A stretch of 32,176 nucleotides of DNA from Pelotomaculum sp. UBA5255 (lineage in GTDB: Bacteria > Bacillota > Desulfotomaculia > Desulfotomaculales > Pelotomaculaceae), in the NCBI GenBank assembly GCA_002408725.1, contig DHTR01000101.1, positions 1 to 32,176 of the forward strand. The letters are read 5' to 3'. The notes below the pieces were generated by a model that worked only from the letters and a program-made list of their open reading frames with translations, made no database searches and was not told the DNA's origin. Position numbers and translations under genes: made by a program. Below, piece after piece: positions 1 to 8,619 of the stretch. The stretch's first letter is position 1. Each line of letters opens with the position of its first letter.

Positions 1-366
1 GAAGCGCCGTCCAGTTTGCATGGCGCAGACAATGAAAAGGGGATCAAGAAGGTATGTTATAAGCCACTGTCCAACGGACAGGGTATGGTTGGTCTGAAGT
101 TGAGCTTAAGCTACCTCGAAGATGTGGAGGTATCGATTGTCGTAGAGCTGGGCAGGGCATTTGTAAAGACAAAAGATGTCCTGAACATGGATGTGGGTAC
201 TGTAATTAAACTGGATAAAGCTTCCGGCGATTCTGTTGATTTATATATAAATAATCAGATGTTTGGGAAGGGTGAAGTCTTTGTCATTAATGACACTTAC
301 GCCCTGAAGGTTGCAGGCTTTTTACCCGCCGGTTCAACAGCACAGGGGAATGGAAATAGTGGATAA
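1..366 (+). CDS. fliN: Flagellar motor switch protein FliN, 5' partial
   Basis: The frame is open from base 1, and 121 codons are visible before TAA. A TTG at base 16 has no ribosome binding site in front of it, so the real start probably lies upstream of the window. Visible residues ~38-108 form a SpoA/FliN C-terminal domain: an LEDVEVSIVVELGR-type opening, then the GTVIKLDKASGD turn and the GEVFVINDTYALKV end. FliN-type proteins form the lower C-ring of the flagellar motor and bind FliM and FliH. The position directly before fliO fits a fliN. A second SpoA protein (FliY) is encoded at 11654-12682, so this is one of two FliN-like proteins in the cluster. Confidence 0.85.
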   Translation, partial: EAPSSLHGADNEKGIKKVCYKPLSNGQGMVGLKLSLSYLEDVEVSIVVELGRAFVKTKDVLNMDVGTVIKLDKASGDSVDLYINNQMFGKGEVFVINDTYALKVAGFLPAGSTAQGNGNSG

Positions 367-805
367 AGAGATTTACTGGGCTTTTATTAAACTAGTCGTT
401 TCCCTGCCGCTGGTATTGCTGCTGGCCTATGTTCTGCTTCGCTACCTTCCAGGCAGAAAAAAAGTTAACTTCGACGGAAAACGCCGCATGAGATTGCTGG
501 AACAGCTCTGGCTCTGCCCAAAAACAGCAATCTGCCTGGTGGAAGTGGGAGGAGTGTTTTTTCTGATAGCAAAACAAGAGGGGAGTCTCTCGCTATTAAA
601 GGAACTGGACGGGCTGCCTCCCTTGCTGGAAGCGGAAGAGAACGACCGCCCGCCGGCTTTCGGCCTGGAACTTGCCAGAAGCCTGCTAAACCGAAGCAAG
701 GACAACCGGAGTCCTTTTGCGTCCGCGGTCAGCAAATGGCCGGCGCCGCTGTCATTGTTAAACATGCATTTTATCAAACATAACCGGGGTAAACGGGATC
801 AATGA
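359..805 (+). CDS. fliO: Flagellar biosynthesis protein FliO
   Basis: This small protein (~148 aa) has one N-terminal membrane segment (about residues 6-27, a run of L/V/I/A ending in RYLPGRKK) and a basic cytoplasmic tail. FliO is a poorly conserved accessory factor that helps assemble the FliP ring of the flagellar export gate. The call rests mainly on size, topology and position between fliN and fliP. GTG at 359 is preferred because an AGGGG motif lies about 10 nt upstream. ATG at 350 is only 1 nt from that motif, and a start at 311 would overlap fliN deeply. The start overlaps the end of fliN, and the stop overlaps the fliP start (ATGA). Confidence 0.75.
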   Translation: MDKEIYWAFIKLVVSLPLVLLLAYVLLRYLPGRKKVNFDGKRRMRLLEQLWLCPKTAICLVEVGGVFFLIAKQEGSLSLLKELDGLPPLLEAEENDRPPAFGLELARSLLNRSKDNRSPFASAVSKWPAPLSLLNMHFIKHNRGKRDQ

Positions 806-1554
806 GGAAATATGTTTTAATTTTGTTCCTTGCAGCTGGGTTTTTTATATTTCAACAACCGGCCTGGTCTCAACCCATACCGGTTCCGAATATTGACCTG
901 ACAGTTAATCAGAGCAACAGTCCCAGTCAGGTCGTCGACAGCGTCAAACTGTTGGTGATGCTGACCCTATTGTCTTTTATTCCAGCCTTTTTGATGATGA
1001 TGACGTCCTTTACCAGGATTATCGTAGTGCTCTCTTTTTTACGTAGCGCCATGGGAACTCAGCAAGCACCGCCGAACCAGGTTCTTATTGGCCTGGCCCT
1101 GTTTTTGACGATATTCGTGATGGCGCCGGTTTACCAGGACATCAATGAGCACGCTATAAAACCGTACCTGGCCAGTGAGATGAACCAGGAAACGGCTATC
1201 GAAAGCGCCTCCAAGCCCCTGCGCAGTTTCATGTTAAAGCAGACCAGGGAGAAGGATATCGCGCTCATGGTCGAGGCATCTAAAATAGAAAGCCCGCAAA
1301 ATGCTGATGTGCTACCCCTGACGGTAGTTGTTCCCGCATTTATCATCAGTGAATTAAAGACAGCTTTTCAAATAGGTTTTCTTTTATACGTGCCTTTCCT
1401 TATTATTGACATGGTCGTCGCCAGTATCTTGATGTCGGTCGGGATGTTCATGCTCCCGCCGGTGATGGTTTCCTTACCGTTTAAACTGTTGCTTTTTGTG
1501 ATGGTGGACGGATGGTATCTAGTTGTAAAGTCGTTACTGGAAAGTTTTCACTAA
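802..1554 (+). CDS. fliP: Flagellar export gate protein FliP
   Basis: The 250-aa protein starts with a cleavable-looking signal peptide (hydrophobic residues ~4-20, then PAWSQP), as is usual for FliP. The family core follows: LLVMLTLLSFIPAFLMMMTSFTRI, then VVLSFLRSAMGTQQAPPNQVLIGLALFLT, and the C-terminal helices around LPLTVVVPAFIISELKTAFQIGF and MFMLPPVMVSLPFKLLLFVMVDGW. FliP forms the pentameric core of the FliPQR export channel of the flagellar type III secretion system in the inner membrane. It overlaps fliO by 4 nt and is followed closely by fliQ. Confidence 0.97.
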   Translation: MRKYVLILFLAAGFFIFQQPAWSQPIPVPNIDLTVNQSNSPSQVVDSVKLLVMLTLLSFIPAFLMMMTSFTRIIVVLSFLRSAMGTQQAPPNQVLIGLALFLTIFVMAPVYQDINEHAIKPYLASEMNQETAIESASKPLRSFMLKQTREKDIALMVEASKIESPQNADVLPLTVVVPAFIISELKTAFQIGFLLYVPFLIIDMVVASILMSVGMFMLPPVMVSLPFKLLLFVMVDGWYLVVKSLLESFH

Positions 1555-1567
1555 GGTTGTGCGGAAA

Positions 1568-1837
1568 ATGACTCAGACGTATTTTATCAACGTGGCCCAA
1601 GGGGCCCTCATCCTGGTCCTTACTCTAGCGGGTCCGGTCTTGATTGCGGCCTTGCTGGTGGGGCTGGTTATCGGCATTTTGCAGGCTGCCACACAAATCC
1701 AGGAGCAGACCCTGACTTTTGTCCCGAAAATTATTGTTGTCTTTTTGGCGCTAATCCTTCTGGGACCCTGGTTTTTGAACCGGCTCATGAGTTTTACGGT
1801 CAATCTTTACAGCCAGATACCCGGGATGGTGCGTTAG
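1568..1837 (+). CDS. fliQ: Flagellar export gate protein FliQ
   Basis: This 89-aa protein with two hydrophobic hairpin helices matches the usual FliQ length. Typical features include the LVGLVIGILQAATQIQEQTL loop and the FVPKIIVVFLALILLGPWFLN second helix. FliQ packs around FliP to form the export gate. An upstream GTG at 1559 would add three residues (MRK). ATG at 1568 is preferred because it gives the family's normal N-terminus (MTQxxx) and lies at a better distance from an AAGG motif. It sits between fliP and fliR with almost no spacing. Confidence 0.95.
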   Translation: MTQTYFINVAQGALILVLTLAGPVLIAALLVGLVIGILQAATQIQEQTLTFVPKIIVVFLALILLGPWFLNRLMSFTVNLYSQIPGMVR

Positions 1838-1839
1838 AG

Positions 1840-2613
1840 TTGGAGCAGGCGCAGGATTTGAGGCAATATTACCTGTTTTTTCTCGTTTTTTTAAGGGCGG
1901 TAGCCTTCCTGGCCAGCAGTCCTTTGATGGCCGTAAAAGGGATTCCTGTCCTGGTCAAGATAGGTTTTGCCTTTGTCTTGAGTCTGGTGGTTTTCCCTAA
2001 TCTAAAAACCGGTCTGTACCCACTTTCGGACAATGCTCTGGTATATATCCTGCAAGCGGCCGGCGAAGTCCTGGTCGGGCTGGAATTGGGCCTGATGGCC
2101 AGCCTGGTTTTATATCTTTTCAGAATGGCAGGACACTTTATGGATATCCATATCGGTTACGGCCTTGCTAACGTCTTCGATTCTATGACGGGTGCGCAAA
2201 ATACTGTAATCGCCCACTTTTTGTACATGTTTGCCCTGGTCATTTACCTGAGCCTGGATGGGCATTACAGCCTCATCATGGCCCTGGCCAGGAGCTACGA
2301 ACTCCTGCCTTTTAACGCTGTTTTCAGCGGAGGTGTGAGTGAGGTTGTTCTAAAGGCATTCGCGGGCATGTTTACGCTTGCTGTCCAGTTGGCCGTGCCT
2401 GTTATGGTAGTATTGCTGCTTACCGACACCGCTCTTGGCCTGGTTGCCCGGATGGCGCCGCAAATGAATATTTTCGTACTTGGATTTCCGCTTAAGATCG
2501 TCACAGGTCTGCTGGTATTGAGCGTTACCCTTCCGCTCATGGCGACAGCCTTGAGCAGGTTCATGAGCTCAATTGAAAAAAACCTTTTGTTGCTGCTTAA
2601 AGGTTTATCCTAA
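1840..2613 (+). CDS. fliR: Flagellar export gate protein FliR
   Basis: The protein is 257 aa with about six membrane segments. The first half contains FLRAVAFLASSPLMAVKGIP and the characteristic AAGEVLVGLELGLMASLV stretch. FliR closes the FliPQR export gate and contacts FlhB. It starts with TTG two bases after the fliQ stop, so translation is probably coupled. Its TAA shares one base with the flhB ATG. Length and topology are normal for the family. Confidence 0.96.
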   Translation: MEQAQDLRQYYLFFLVFLRAVAFLASSPLMAVKGIPVLVKIGFAFVLSLVVFPNLKTGLYPLSDNALVYILQAAGEVLVGLELGLMASLVLYLFRMAGHFMDIHIGYGLANVFDSMTGAQNTVIAHFLYMFALVIYLSLDGHYSLIMALARSYELLPFNAVFSGGVSEVVLKAFAGMFTLAVQLAVPVMVVLLLTDTALGLVARMAPQMNIFVLGFPLKIVTGLLVLSVTLPLMATALSRFMSSIEKNLLLLLKGLS

Positions 2614-3668
2614 TGGCCAACCAGGACAGCGCACAAAAAACCGAGCAGCCGACACCGCGAAGGTTGCAGGAAGCCAGGCGGAAAGGGCAGGTAGCCAAAA
2701 GCAGCGATTTAAACGGGTCCATAATTTTGCTGGCCATTGTAGTTTACATCTATGCGGTAAAGGACAGTCTAGTTTCGGGCATCCAAGATTATTTTTACTC
2801 ATACCTGAACAATTGCTTTCATGGCCAGTTCCTGGAAAATAATACAGCTGCTTTGTATTATTCATCTCGTTTTTTTCTGGGGCTGCTGGGGCCGCTTTTT
2901 GCGTTCGTTGTTGCGATTGCGGTCCTGGCCAATATAGTCCAGGTTGGTTTTTTTTACGCACATGAGGCGTTGCAGTTCAAATTTGAAAGAATTAACCCTG
3001 CCAACGGTTTGAAGAACGTTTTTTCCAAAAAAGCACTGCTGGAGCTGCTAAAATCCTTACTAAAAATCACCATAATTGCCGTGGTCGCAGTTTTGCTGAT
3101 TAAGGGGCGCCTGCCGGATGTCTTGGAGGCAGGGCAGGGTACTCCCGCCCGCTCGCTGAATGATGCGGCGCAGATTATAATTTTTATCGCAGGCTGTTGC
3201 GGGCTTGTCTACTTGGTACTGGCTATTCTGGACTACCTGCACCGTTGGTATCAACACAAGCGAGAATTGATGATGTCAAGGGAAGAACTTAAAAAGGAGT
3301 TCAAAGAAGCCGAGGGGGATCCTCAGCTTAAGTCCCGGCTGCGCGAGCGGCAGCGCCAGGTTAGTATGAACCGCCTGCTTAGTGAGATGCCGAAGGCCAC
3401 AGTTGTGATTACCAACCCCGTTCACCTGGCTGTAGCACTCCGTTATGAGCAGGAAAGCATGGATGTGCCCCGGATCGTGGCGAAAGGGGCCGGCCGCCTG
3501 GCCGAGCGGATCAAGGAATTGGCCGCAAAATATGATGTGCCGGTTATTGAAAACAAAGATTTGGCCAGGTTATTATACAGGACTACCGAGGCAGGGGATG
3601 AAATACCCATCGAAGTGTATCAGGCTGTGGCCGAAATAATCGCTTTGATCTACAAGATAAGAAAGTAA
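2613..3668 (+). CDS. flhB: Flagellar export switch protein FlhB
   Basis: The 351-aa protein has the standard FlhB layout. A cytoplasmic N-terminus (KTEQPTPRRLQEARRKGQVAKSSDL) is followed by four membrane helices (~35-205), a basic linker (REELKKEFKEAEGDPQLKSR) and a C-terminal substrate-specificity domain. FlhB normally cleaves itself at NPTH to switch export from rod/hook to filament subunits. Here residues 268-271 read NPVH. The scissile Asn-Pro and the His are kept, but Thr is replaced by Val. The downstream VPRIVAKGAGRLAERIKELA segment is conserved. The gene overlaps fliR by one base. Confidence 0.97.
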   Translation: MANQDSAQKTEQPTPRRLQEARRKGQVAKSSDLNGSIILLAIVVYIYAVKDSLVSGIQDYFYSYLNNCFHGQFLENNTAALYYSSRFFLGLLGPLFAFVVAIAVLANIVQVGFFYAHEALQFKFERINPANGLKNVFSKKALLELLKSLLKITIIAVVAVLLIKGRLPDVLEAGQGTPARSLNDAAQIIIFIAGCCGLVYLVLAILDYLHRWYQHKRELMMSREELKKEFKEAEGDPQLKSRLRERQRQVSMNRLLSEMPKATVVITNPVHLAVALRYEQESMDVPRIVAKGAGRLAERIKELAAKYDVPVIENKDLARLLYRTTEAGDEIPIEVYQAVAEIIALIYKIRK

Positions 3669-3747
3669 GCCGTGTTAAGGGACATGGCATAATCTAAAAT
3701 TTATTAGTTGATTTGCCAGGAACTACTCATCATTGGATGGTGGACAG

Positions 3748-5817
3748 ATGTTATCCAGGACAGCGCTCAGACAACAGGTTAAGAAATACAACGATATGAT
3801 TATCGCCGGGCTTGTCATCGGCATTATTCTGATGATTATAATTCCGCTGTCGCCCGGCATCCTGGATGTTTTCCTGATCTTAAGCCTCGCGCTTGGTCTG
3901 GTGATCTTGCTGATTACCATGTTTACCACTGAGCCGACCCAGTTTTCAATATTTCCAACATTGTTGCTGATAACCACCTTGTACCGCCTGTCTCTGAATA
4001 TATCTTCCACCCGGTTGATTCTCACCGATGCTTCAGCCGGCCAGGTTATCACAGCCTTTGGGAATTTTGTTGTGGGCGGCAACATCATTATAGGGCTGGT
4101 TATTTTTATAATTATCACCGTCATTCAATTTGTCGTAATAACCAGTGGCTCCGGCAGGGTTGCCGAAGTGGCGGCGCGCTTTACCCTGGATGCTATGCCG
4201 GGCAAGCAAATGAGTATCGATGCGGATTTCAACGCCGGGTTGATTGACGAGGAGGAGGCGCGTTCCAGGAGGCGCCGCCTGCAGAGGGAGACCGACTTCT
4301 TTGGAGCGATGGACGGCGCCAGTAAATTTGTCAGGGGCGACGCTATTGCCGGAATTATTATCATTGTGATCAACATTGTTGGTGGTCTGATCATCGGAGT
4401 CCTGGAAAAAGGAATGGAAGCCGGGGAGGCTTTTCAAACCTACACCATCTTGACCGTAGGGGACGGCCTGGTGGCTCAAATACCCGCTCTCCTTATTTCC
4501 ACGGGCTCAGGCATACTGATCACCCGCGCTTCATCGGACGCTAGTTTCGGCAAGGATATATCGGACCAGTTCCTTAACTTCCCCAAGGTACTGGTCCTTG
4601 CCTCCATCATCCTGTTTGTTCTCGGCCTGATCCCGGCCATGCCAAATTTGCTTTTTATGGCCCTGGCGGGTGGGATGGGCTTTCTTGCTTACAGCTTAAT
4701 TCAGGAAGAGCGTAAAAAAGACCAGGAAAAACTTGAAACAGCGGCCAGACAGGCTGTCCCCCCCAGGGCCGAGCCGGAGAATATTCTGGAGTATTACAAG
4801 ATAGATCCGCTTGAAATAGAGTTGGGCTACAATCTCATCCCGCTTACAGACGAATCACAAGGCGGGGATCTGCTTAAACGGCTTGCTTCTGTGCGACGGC
4901 AGTGTGCGGCAGAGATGGGTATTTTCGTGCGCCCGGTGCGGATCAGGGACAACCTCCAGATTTCTCCCAACGGGTATGTGTTCAAAATCAGAGGAGTTGT
5001 TGCAGCCTCAGCGGAAGTTATGGCGGGACACTACCTGGCCATGGACGCAACAGGACAGGGCGCAATCATTAAAGGCATTCCGACCACCGAACCGACTTTT
5101 GGCCTGCCTGCCTATTGGGTTTCGCCAGAGGACAAGGACCGCGCCGAGATCGCAGGGTATACAGTCGTGGACTGTTCTACCGTAATCGTTACGCACCTGA
5201 CGGAGTTTATCAAGCGCAACTCCTACGAACTGATGGGGCGCCAGGAGCTGAAGGAACTGGTGGATGTAATTAAAGAGAAAAACCCGGCGGTTATCGAGGA
5301 ACTGATCCCCAACCTGTTGAGTTTGGGTGAAATACAAAAAGTTGTTCAGAACCTTTTAAAAGAACAGGTGCCCGTGCGGGATCTCCTGACTATTCTGGAG
5401 GCGCTGGCCGACGCCGCTCACTATAGCAAGGAAATCGACTATTTGACTGAACAGGTGCGCCAGGCCATGGCCAGAACAATTTGCCGCAAATACGAAAACA
5501 ATGAAGGAAAAATTATTGTACTTACGCTCCACCCTCAACTGGAGCAGGATCTCATTGACTCAATCCAGGAAACAAGGCTGGGCGCCTACCCGGTGCTGGA
5601 GCCACAGCTTACCCGCAAGCTGTTAGAGCGCTTGAAATCTATGATGGAGAAGTTCAACCTGCGTGGCGCGAGCCCGGTTGTGCTTTGTTCGCCGCGCTGC
5701 CGAATGCCTTTCAGGAGGTTGGTGGAGAAGTATCTTCCTCATCTGGCCGTGCTGTCACTCAGCGAGATTTATCCGGGATATGATATTGAGGCTGTTGGGA
5801 CGGTGACAGTGGATTGA
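3748..5817 (+). CDS. flhA: Flagellar export protein FlhA
   Basis: This protein of ~689 aa belongs to the FHIPEP family. The N-terminal half (about residues 15-320) has some eight membrane helices, with the conserved GRVAEVAARFTLDAMPGKQMSIDADFNAGLIDEEEAR loop between them. The C-terminal half is the large cytoplasmic domain that docks chaperone-substrate complexes (start near ENILEYYKIDPLEIELGYNLIPL). FlhA forms the nonameric ring of the export apparatus and uses the proton motive force. ATG 3748 is preferred because GGTGG lies just upstream; an in-frame TTG at 3733 has no clear ribosome binding site. A 79-nt gap separates it from flhB, the longest spacing in this part of the operon. Confidence 0.97.
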   Translation: MLSRTALRQQVKKYNDMIIAGLVIGIILMIIIPLSPGILDVFLILSLALGLVILLITMFTTEPTQFSIFPTLLLITTLYRLSLNISSTRLILTDASAGQVITAFGNFVVGGNIIIGLVIFIIITVIQFVVITSGSGRVAEVAARFTLDAMPGKQMSIDADFNAGLIDEEEARSRRRRLQRETDFFGAMDGASKFVRGDAIAGIIIIVINIVGGLIIGVLEKGMEAGEAFQTYTILTVGDGLVAQIPALLISTGSGILITRASSDASFGKDISDQFLNFPKVLVLASIILFVLGLIPAMPNLLFMALAGGMGFLAYSLIQEERKKDQEKLETAARQAVPPRAEPENILEYYKIDPLEIELGYNLIPLTDESQGGDLLKRLASVRRQCAAEMGIFVRPVRIRDNLQISPNGYVFKIRGVVAASAEVMAGHYLAMDATGQGAIIKGIPTTEPTFGLPAYWVSPEDKDRAEIAGYTVVDCSTVIVTHLTEFIKRNSYELMGRQELKELVDVIKEKNPAVIEELIPNLLSLGEIQKVVQNLLKEQVPVRDLLTILEALADAAHYSKEIDYLTEQVRQAMARTICRKYENNEGKIIVLTLHPQLEQDLIDSIQETRLGAYPVLEPQLTRKLLERLKSMMEKFNLRGASPVVLCSPRCRMPFRRLVEKYLPHLAVLSLSEIYPGYDIEAVGTVTVD

Positions 5818-7046
5818 GAATACGAAAATATATCGCCAAAGACTTAAGAGAAGCCCTTCAGATGATCAAGGGCGATTTAGGGCCTGAAGCGATCATCATA
5901 AGTAGTAGGAAGGTGCGTGGCAGCGGTTTGCGCGCTGTGCTTGGACCTAGTCTGGTAGAAGTGACCGCAGCAGTTGAAAATAATGTAGATACAGGGCAAC
6001 AAAAGCAAATTAACGAACAACACTGGGCAGGTCCGGTTGATCCACAAATGCCGGCGGCCTCAAAAAAGACAGCCTGGAAAGAAGCACCGGCCGAAGGGTA
6101 TTGGAGAGAGACGGCAAAGGTGAGCCGGCATTCAAACGCCGTCAACGTGAATCAAACGGAGCCGGTTGATTACCGCGAACTGGAACGGGAACTTGATGAA
6201 TTAAAAAGAACATTGTGGGATTTCACGCCTGACAGCCAGGAATACGGGACCGGGGACAGGAGTTTTTCGAAGATTAGAACAGTGCTCCAACAATTGGAGC
6301 TAAACGATGTTATTGTGGGAAGGTTGATTGCGGATTTTAGAAACAGCAGGCTTCACGGGGCAGAAACTATAAACAGCCCGGACGGGAATGTGAATGAGAC
6401 TCTTCTACAAGGTATGGCCCGGTTGGTGGAGCCTTTCTATAAAAATATTGTCCCCGGTAGGTTAATGGCGTTCATCGGACCCACCGGTGTAGGAAAGACA
6501 ACTACACTGGCCAAGTTGGCGGCACAACTTGCCCTGTTTCACCATAAAAGGGTAGCGCTTTTGACAATTGATACGTACCGGATAGGGGCGTTGGAACAGC
6601 TTAAAACTTATAGTGAAATCATCGGCCTGCCTTTGGAAGTCGTGATGACTCCCGGGGAGCTCAAGAACTGCCTCAGGCGCCACAGCGACAAAGATCTAAT
6701 TTTAATCGACACAGCCGGAAGATCGCTAAAAAACAAAGAACAGGTATTCGAGCTGAGAAAATTTATAGAGGTTATGCCTCAACCAAGAGATATCTTGCTA
6801 ACATTAAGCGCGACAACCAAGGGAAAAGACCTCACAAAGATTGTTGAGGACTACCGCAAGCTTCATTTTAATAAGATAATCTTTACAAAAATTGATGAAA
6901 CTACTGAACTCGGTTGTATTGTGAATGTGGCCTGCCAGGCCAGGATGCCGGTTGTTTACATTACAGACGGACAAAAAGTCCCCGACGATATCTATGAGTT
7001 GCGTCCCAAAAGAGCTGCAAAACTGGTATTAGGGAGGGATAAGTAG
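5814..7046 (+). CDS. flhF: Flagellar SRP-type GTPase FlhF
   Basis: This SRP54-family GTPase is 410 aa. The N-terminal B domain (MRIRKYIAKDLREALQMIKGDLGPEAIIISSRKV) is typical, and a variable linker follows (~80-190). The NG domain carries the P-loop GPTGVGKTTT near residue 221 and the DTAGRS motif near 298. FlhF places and initiates flagellar assembly at the membrane. It starts with TTG overlapping the flhA stop. Its partner flhG follows at once. Confidence 0.96.
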   Translation: MRIRKYIAKDLREALQMIKGDLGPEAIIISSRKVRGSGLRAVLGPSLVEVTAAVENNVDTGQQKQINEQHWAGPVDPQMPAASKKTAWKEAPAEGYWRETAKVSRHSNAVNVNQTEPVDYRELERELDELKRTLWDFTPDSQEYGTGDRSFSKIRTVLQQLELNDVIVGRLIADFRNSRLHGAETINSPDGNVNETLLQGMARLVEPFYKNIVPGRLMAFIGPTGVGKTTTLAKLAAQLALFHHKRVALLTIDTYRIGALEQLKTYSEIIGLPLEVVMTPGELKNCLRRHSDKDLILIDTAGRSLKNKEQVFELRKFIEVMPQPRDILLTLSATTKGKDLTKIVEDYRKLHFNKIIFTKIDETTELGCIVNVACQARMPVVYITDGQKVPDDIYELRPKRAAKLVLGRDK

Positions 7047-7047
7047 C

Positions 7048-7917
7048 TTGCGGGATCAAGCGTTTAATTTACGTGCCATCGCCTCAAAAAATATACTCAA
7101 AAACGTAAAGGCAGGACGTAGCCCGCGTGTGATTGCGGTAACCAGCGGTAAGGGCGGCGTCGGCAAGACCAGCCTGGTTGTAAATCTCAGTATTGCCCTG
7201 ACCAAAATGAGCCAGAGGGTAGCAATTTTTGACGCTGACCTGGGTATGGCGAATGTTGAAATTCTTCTCGGTTTAAATCCAAGCGGCAGTCTCTACGATA
7301 TTCTGTACGGGAATAAAACAATAAATGAGATCATCTTCGAGGGGCAATGCGGTATCCGCATTGTTTCCGGGGGTTCCGGCATCCAGGAGTTGGCAAACCT
7401 GGACCGCCAGGGAAGGGAAAGACTCATAGAGGCATTAAGTTATTTCAATGATTGCACAGACTTTGTTTTTATTGATACCGGCGCGGGAATTTCTCGAAAT
7501 GTTCTAGGCTTTGTCGCGGCGGCAGAAGAGGTTATCGTGGTGGTGACACCCGAGCCAACCTCCATTACCGATGCTTACAGCATGATCAAGGTGCTCTCCA
7601 CCTACAAGGTTCACCCCGGGGTCGGGATTGTGGTCAACAGGGCCTCTAATGAGGAGGAGGCATTGCTGACGGCTTCCAAAATCGCAGCGGTAACCAAAAG
7701 GTTTCTTCAAATTAAAGTGAACCATATTGGATCGGTATGTGAGGATCGTGTTGTCGGCCAGGCTGTCAAGGATCAGTGTCCCTTCATCCTGCGTAAGCCG
7801 GATGCAGTTGCTTCATCCGGACTTCAAGCCGTGGCCCGGGCTTTACTAGGGGTACAAAGCCAGGCGGGCAAAGGCATGGGGAATTTCATCAGCAAGCTGT
7901 TTCGGTTATACCGTTAG
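7048..7917 (+). CDS. flhG: Flagellar number/placement ATPase FlhG (MinD-like)
   Basis: This MinD/ParA-type ATPase (289 aa) has the deviant Walker A motif GKGGVGKT near residues 33-40. It also has the DADLGMANVEILLG switch region and a C-terminal basic amphipathic stretch (FISKLFRLYR) that could target the membrane. The N-terminus reads MRDQAFNLRAIA, matching the DQAxxLR motif by which FlhG activates the FlhF GTPase. This supports TTG 7048 as the start, with AGGGAGGG upstream. FlhG also links to C-ring FliM/FliY in Bacillus-type systems. Its stop is next to the following gene. Confidence 0.94.
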   Translation: MRDQAFNLRAIASKNILKNVKAGRSPRVIAVTSGKGGVGKTSLVVNLSIALTKMSQRVAIFDADLGMANVEILLGLNPSGSLYDILYGNKTINEIIFEGQCGIRIVSGGSGIQELANLDRQGRERLIEALSYFNDCTDFVFIDTGAGISRNVLGFVAAAEEVIVVVTPEPTSITDAYSMIKVLSTYKVHPGVGIVVNRASNEEEALLTASKIAAVTKRFLQIKVNHIGSVCEDRVVGQAVKDQCPFILRKPDAVASSGLQAVARALLGVQSQAGKGMGNFISKLFRLYR

Positions 7918-7932
7918 TTGGAGGGAAATTTT

Positions 7933-8619
7933 TTGTCTGTTGATAAGAGGTTGCAGATCAACTTAAAAATTGGTTTGACAAGGGAAGGTAAAGAGGCTAA
8001 TTACATATCTTCTATTCAGGATGTTGTGGGTAATGAGATTCATATCGCAATTCCTTATTGCGAGCGTATTCCCTTGGATTTAAAGAGCGGGGACATTGTT
8101 ACTGTAAATTTTACCGGAGAGAGTGAATTGTATTCTTTTAAGGCGAAAGTACTGGGAAAACAAAATGATGTGATCCCGCTCTACAGGCTTACGATGTCTG
8201 AACAGATTAAAAGGATTCAGCGCCGCAAATATGTCAGAATTCCAGTCAGACTGAGGATTATGATAACCCAGGTAGATGCTGTGGATGAAAATCTTTCCGA
8301 AGGGGACGAGCCGAATATTGTTCGTAGTGTTGACATTAGCGCCGGCGGAATGAAGTTTTATAGCGGTAAGCGCTACTCCCTGAATAAAGGCTTATTGGTA
8401 GAGTTCTTTGTCACTAAACAGGAGCACAAAGTCCAGATTAAAGCGTTGGCAAAGATTGTTAGATGCCAGAAGATTAACGTACAAGGAATAACCAGATATT
8501 TGCACAGCATCGAGTTCACAGGCATTGGACCTGGCCAGCAGGATGATATTTTCCACTATGTGTTTACGAGGATGAGGGAAATAGGCCGGATGCTTGTTTC
8601 AGGTAAGCGGGGTGATTAA
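7933..8619 (+). CDS. PilZ/YcgR-like flagellar brake protein (c-di-GMP effector)
   Basis: The ~228-aa protein has an N-terminal YcgR-type beta domain (residues ~1-95) and a C-terminal PilZ domain (~95-215). The PilZ signature is intact: the RxxxR motif appears in RRKYVRIPVRL and the DxSxxG-type motif in DISAGGMKFYS. Proteins of this kind (YcgR, Bacillus YpfA/DgrA) bind cyclic di-GMP and slow or stop the flagellar motor. TTG 7933 is chosen because GGAGGG lies 7-8 nt upstream; TTG at 7918 would put that motif inside the coding sequence. The location between flhG and the sigma factor is typical of Clostridia. Confidence 0.88.
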   Translation: MSVDKRLQINLKIGLTREGKEANYISSIQDVVGNEIHIAIPYCERIPLDLKSGDIVTVNFTGESELYSFKAKVLGKQNDVIPLYRLTMSEQIKRIQRRKYVRIPVRLRIMITQVDAVDENLSEGDEPNIVRSVDISAGGMKFYSGKRYSLNKGLLVEFFVTKQEHKVQIKALAKIVRCQKINVQGITRYLHSIEFTGIGPGQQDDIFHYVFTRMREIGRMLVSGKRGD

